Assembly: GCA_022072095.1 (NCBI GenBank)
Contig: JAJVIJ010000053.1
Coordinates: 1 to 38,351, forward strand
Length of the DNA: 38,351 bases
Direction: 5' to 3'
From: Rhodocyclaceae bacterium
GTDB lineage: Bacteria > Pseudomonadota > Gammaproteobacteria > Burkholderiales > Rhodocyclaceae
The notes beneath the pieces are model-generated. The model searched no databases and was not told the DNA's origin. It saw only the letters and a program-made list of their open reading frames with translations. Positions 35,880-38,351 of this stretch are shown here, one piece after another. The translations under genes were made by a program, and so were the position numbers. The stretch's first letter is position 1. The number at the start of each line of letters is the position of its first letter.

Positions 35880-36961
35880 GCGATCTGCATCCCGGTCGCT
35901 GGTGGCACCGGCTCGCGGACGGTCGCATCCAGTGCGACCTGTGCCCGCGCGACTGCAAGCTGCGCGACGGCCAGCGTGGCGCCTGCTTCGTACGCCAGCG
36001 CCTCGGCGATGCCATGGTGCTGACCACCTACGGACGCAGCTCCGGCTTCTGCATCGATCCGATCGAAAAGAAGCCGCTCAACCATTTCCACCCCGGCAGC
36101 AGCACGCTGTCGTTCGGCACCGCCGGCTGCAACCTCGCCTGCAAGTTCTGTCAGAACTGGGATATCTCCAAGTCGCAGGACATGGACCGCCTGATGGATG
36201 CCGCCGCACCCGAAGCCATCGCCGAGGCCGCCGCCGACCATGGCTGCCGCAGCGTCGCCTTCACCTACAACGACCCGGTCATCTTCGCCGAGTACGCGAT
36301 GGATGTGGCCGATGCCTGCCACGCACGCGGCCTGAAGACGGTCGCGGTCACCGCCGGCTACCTGCACGAGCGCGCGCGGCGCGAATTCTTCGCCTGCATG
36401 GACGCCGCCAACGTCGACCTGAAAGCCTTCAGCGAGGATTTCTACTTCAAGCTTACCGGCGCCCATCTGCAACCGGTGCTGGACACGCTCACTTACCTCA
36501 GGCACGAAACCGATTGCTGGCTTGAACTGACCACGCTGCTGATCCCCGGCATGAACGACTCGGTCGCGGAACTCGGCGCCATGTGCCGCTGGATCGCCAC
36601 CGAGCTCGGCCGCGACGTGCCGCTCCATCTGACCGCCTTCCACCCCGATTACAAGCTCGACACGCTGCCGCCGACGCCGGCCGCGACCCTGAGGCAGGCG
36701 CGCCGCATCGCGCTCGACGCCGGCCTGCTCCATGTCTACACCGGCAACGTGCACGATCCCGACGGTGGCACCACCTACTGCCCGGGCTGCGGTCATGGCG
36801 TCATCGCGCGCGACTGGCACCGCATACTGCGCTACGAACTCGACGACACCGGCCACTGCCCGCACTGTGGCAGCGCCATCGCCGGCCACTTCGAGCCCAT
36901 CCAAACTCCCTTCGGCCGCCACCGCATCCCGATCCGCCTGCACACGGCGAGCCGACCATGA
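35861..36961 (+). CDS. amrS: AmmeMemoRadiSam system radical SAM enzyme
   Basis: A 366-residue radical SAM protein related to pyruvate formate-lyase activating enzymes. The [4Fe-4S] motif is CNLACKFC (Cys90, 94, 97). An N-terminal Cys cluster (CDLCPRDC, Cys25/28/32, and Cys42) and two C-terminal pairs (YCPGC, Cys307/310; CPHCG, Cys333/336) could hold a further cluster or zinc. IDPIEKKPLNHFHPGS is diagnostic of the AmmeMemoRadiSam type. The substrate is unknown; it should generate a 5'-deoxyadenosyl radical acting on a protein or small molecule with AMMECR1 and MEMO. ATG 35861 lies inside the AMMECR1 gene. Confidence 0.95.
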   Translation: MGGNIVSDLHPGRWWHRLADGRIQCDLCPRDCKLRDGQRGACFVRQRLGDAMVLTTYGRSSGFCIDPIEKKPLNHFHPGSSTLSFGTAGCNLACKFCQNWDISKSQDMDRLMDAAAPEAIAEAAADHGCRSVAFTYNDPVIFAEYAMDVADACHARGLKTVAVTAGYLHERARREFFACMDAANVDLKAFSEDFYFKLTGAHLQPVLDTLTYLRHETDCWLELTTLLIPGMNDSVAELGAMCRWIATELGRDVPLHLTAFHPDYKLDTLPPTPAATLRQARRIALDAGLLHVYTGNVHDPDGGTTYCPGCGHGVIARDWHRILRYELDDTGHCPHCGSAIAGHFEPIQTPFGRHRIPIRLHTASRP

Positions 36962-37098
36962 CCACCGCCGGCGGCCGGCCCGCGCCGGCTGGCGCACCCT
37001 CGATTCCAAGTATCATCCGCTCTCGCACTCGCATGCGCGATCGACGCGCAGCGGCCGAGCGCCTGGATGCGTCGCGTCCAACAAGAAAGAAGAGTTCG

Positions 37099-37137
37099 GG
37101 AAGCGTGGCAGAGTGGTCGATTGCACCGGTCTTGAAA
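37099..37137 (+). pseudogene. Truncated tRNA-Ser (5' half)
   Basis: Thirty-nine bases match the 5' half of the intact tRNA-Ser at 37157-37195 with three differences. The copy stops exactly after the anticodon loop (CTTGAAA); the 3' anticodon strand, variable arm and T-arm are missing. Twenty unrelated bases separate it from the intact gene. This looks like the scar of site-specific integration in a tRNA gene. Confidence 0.8.
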
Positions 37138-37156
37138 TTTGTTGTAGGTAGTGCGT

Positions 37157-37245
37157 TGGAGGTGTGGCAGAGTGGTCGATTGCACTGGTCTTGAAAACCA
37201 GCAAGGGGCAACCCTTCGTGAGTTCGAATCTCACCGCCTCCGCCA
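37157..37245 (+). tRNA. tRNA-Ser (anticodon UGA)
   Basis: An 89-base class II tRNA: acceptor GGAGGTG/CGCCTCC (with one G-U pair), anticodon stem CTGGT/ACCAG around CTTGAAA (anticodon TGA), a long variable arm (AAGGGGCAACCCTT), T-loop TTCGAAT, discriminator G and encoded CCA. The 182 bases after it hold no gene and are less GC-rich. Confidence 0.95.
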
Positions 37246-37427
37246 ATAAAAACAAGAATTTAGCGCACTTCTGCGGGGTGCAGAGTAAGTAAAAATAAGC
37301 CCCGTAACCGACCACATGCAGGGCTGAAATCAGCGGCCATCAGCGCCGAGAACAAAACGGCTCGTTTAACACATGTTTAACAAGGCCGGTAAAGGAACGT
37401 AGAGCTTACAAAGGGGCGCAACGCTAG

Positions 37428-38264
37428 ATGGCAGAACAGTTCCACTACCCGCCTGAGGTACTGAACCTGCTGGTGGATACTATCCCGCTACTCTGCCGTA
37501 GCAAGAAGGATGTAGTAGTGTTCCTGCAAGGCGCTGGCGTCGATTCCGCAGACCTAGCGGACGTATCCCGAACAGTCCGCACCGCTCCCGAATCAATCAA
37601 CAAGTACGAGATCGTCCGTACCGTGCTAACGAAGGTCAATGCACGCGGTGACATTGGTCTTCGGCCGCGACGGGAGATTATCAAGCGCGTCGTTGAATTT
37701 GAGGACTTCTCCACCTGCTGGCCGAACGACCAGCTCAAGGCCAAGGGCTTGGTGGCGAGCCTGCGCGATGTGGTTAATGTCAAAGATTCCTTCACCCGAA
37801 TGAAGCAGGAGCGCGACACTGAGCGCGAACAGGCTTTGGCCCGGCAACGTGCGGAGCAGGCAGCAGCAGCCAAGAGACGTGCTGCTATCGAGGATGTAAG
37901 CAAAAGGCTGTTCGCCCTGTTCGCTATGGACGACAAGCCGCAAGAACGGGGCAAACTGCTTGAGCTTGTTCTTAATGATTTGTTCAAGACTTACGGCATC
38001 CACGTTCGTGAGGACTTCCGCCGAAAGGAACCGGATAGCGCCGTCGTCCTTGAGCAGATCGACGGCGTTATTGAGTTGAACGGATCGATTCATCTTGTCG
38101 AGATGAAATGGCTCAAAGACCCCGTAGGGGTTGCCGACTTTGGGCCGCACCTCGTGCGGGTGTTCGGCAGGGCCAACGCCAGCGGCATCTTCATCTCGAA
38201 CAGCGGCTATACGGAACCGGTCATTATTGAGGCTTCCATAATTCATGACGTTACCACAGGGTAG
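37428..38264 (+). CDS. PD-(D/E)XK nuclease-like protein, 3' end in terminal repeat
   Basis: A 278-residue protein. Residues 1-110 are of unknown type with helical character, about 118-160 form a charged coiled coil (RDTEREQALARQRAEQAAA), and the C-terminal part resembles a Mrr-like restriction nuclease fold: KLLELVLNDLFKTYGI, then QIDGVIELNG, VEMKWLKDPVG and RANASGIFISNSGY. Asp in QIDG and Glu/Lys in VEMKW would form the catalytic site. The last dozen or so codons (IIEASIIHDVTTG) lie in the 126-bp repeat, so the native C-terminus may be lost. The ribosome site is weak. The gene is less GC-rich than the core, lies next to tRNA-Ser and was probably acquired. Confidence 0.72.
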   Translation: MAEQFHYPPEVLNLLVDTIPLLCRSKKDVVVFLQGAGVDSADLADVSRTVRTAPESINKYEIVRTVLTKVNARGDIGLRPRREIIKRVVEFEDFSTCWPNDQLKAKGLVASLRDVVNVKDSFTRMKQERDTEREQALARQRAEQAAAAKRRAAIEDVSKRLFALFAMDDKPQERGKLLELVLNDLFKTYGIHVREDFRRKEPDSAVVLEQIDGVIELNGSIHLVEMKWLKDPVGVADFGPHLVRVFGRANASGIFISNSGYTEPVIIEASIIHDVTTG

Positions 38265-38347
38265 CTTGCATCCAGCAAGCGGCGATGATCGAGGGGCGCT
38301 TCTGGGCGCTTTTGAGTTTGTTGCGCGCTGTAATGTGCAACTCGGCA
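38222..38347 (-). repeat. Right copy of 126-bp terminal inverted repeat
   Basis: This is the reverse complement of 1-126 with one difference (38260). It contains the last codons and stop of the nuclease-like gene. The inner boundary lies at 38222, as abrupt as on the left. Only four further bases remain in the window. Confidence 0.9.
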
Positions 38348-38351
38348 AGAT

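Noticed and set aside
36958-37194. Plus-strand frame after the radical SAM gene
   Set aside because: It runs through the tRNA-Ser half copy and into the intact tRNA, so it is not a protein gene.

Overview
The window is a high-GC proteobacterial chromosome segment, most likely from a betaproteobacterium (Rhodocyclales-like; an inference from gene content, not from a marker-gene tree). A dense housekeeping and storage core of about 33 kb lies between two less GC-rich accessory ends. A 126-bp sequence occurs at both extreme ends in inverted orientation (1-126 and 38222-38347, one mismatch).

Left accessory end (1-2950). A possible attI core at about 210 is followed by a gene cassette. The first six bases of the cassette (TTGGGC) and the start of its attC site (GCCCAAC) fit together exactly as expected for an integron cassette. 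Then come the tail of an IS91-type transposase, a second, well-formed attC, a reversed hicAB toxin-antitoxin pair, and a mosaic of ISAs1-type and IS91-type transposase remnants.

Core (2951-36961). In order: a small lipoprotein and a stand-alone CZB zinc-binding protein; a minus-strand branched-chain amino-acid/amide ABC transporter (livJ, livH, fused livM-livG, livF) behind a GST gene; an intracellular PHB depolymerase; tRNA-Pro(GGG) then surE-pcm-nlpD; a phasin with a consensus sigma-70 promoter and a palindromic PhaR-like operator; a LysR regulator divergent from a small exported protein; a MIP18/DUF59 protein with a polytopic membrane protein. Then comes a minus-strand run yhdP - GGDEF/EAL protein - glgB - malQ, divergent from glnE, which overlaps mtnA. 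After mtnA come a crotonase, a family III CoA-transferase, a class II aldolase and a membrane protein. The core ends with a complete AmmeMemoRadiSam set: MEMO, AMMECR1 and radical SAM genes, each overlapping the next.

Right accessory end (36962-38351). A truncated tRNA-Ser copy lies just upstream of an intact tRNA-Ser(UGA). A PD-(D/E)XK nuclease-like gene follows, and its last codons lie inside the terminal repeat.

Together the genes suggest a heterotroph that stores both PHA (phasin, depolymerase) and glycogen (glgB, malQ), with c-di-GMP signalling linked to the glycogen genes. mtnA plus a class II aldolase is compatible with the DHAP-shunt form of methylthioadenosine salvage. The AmmeMemoRadiSam operon is the best candidate for a poorly understood system here.
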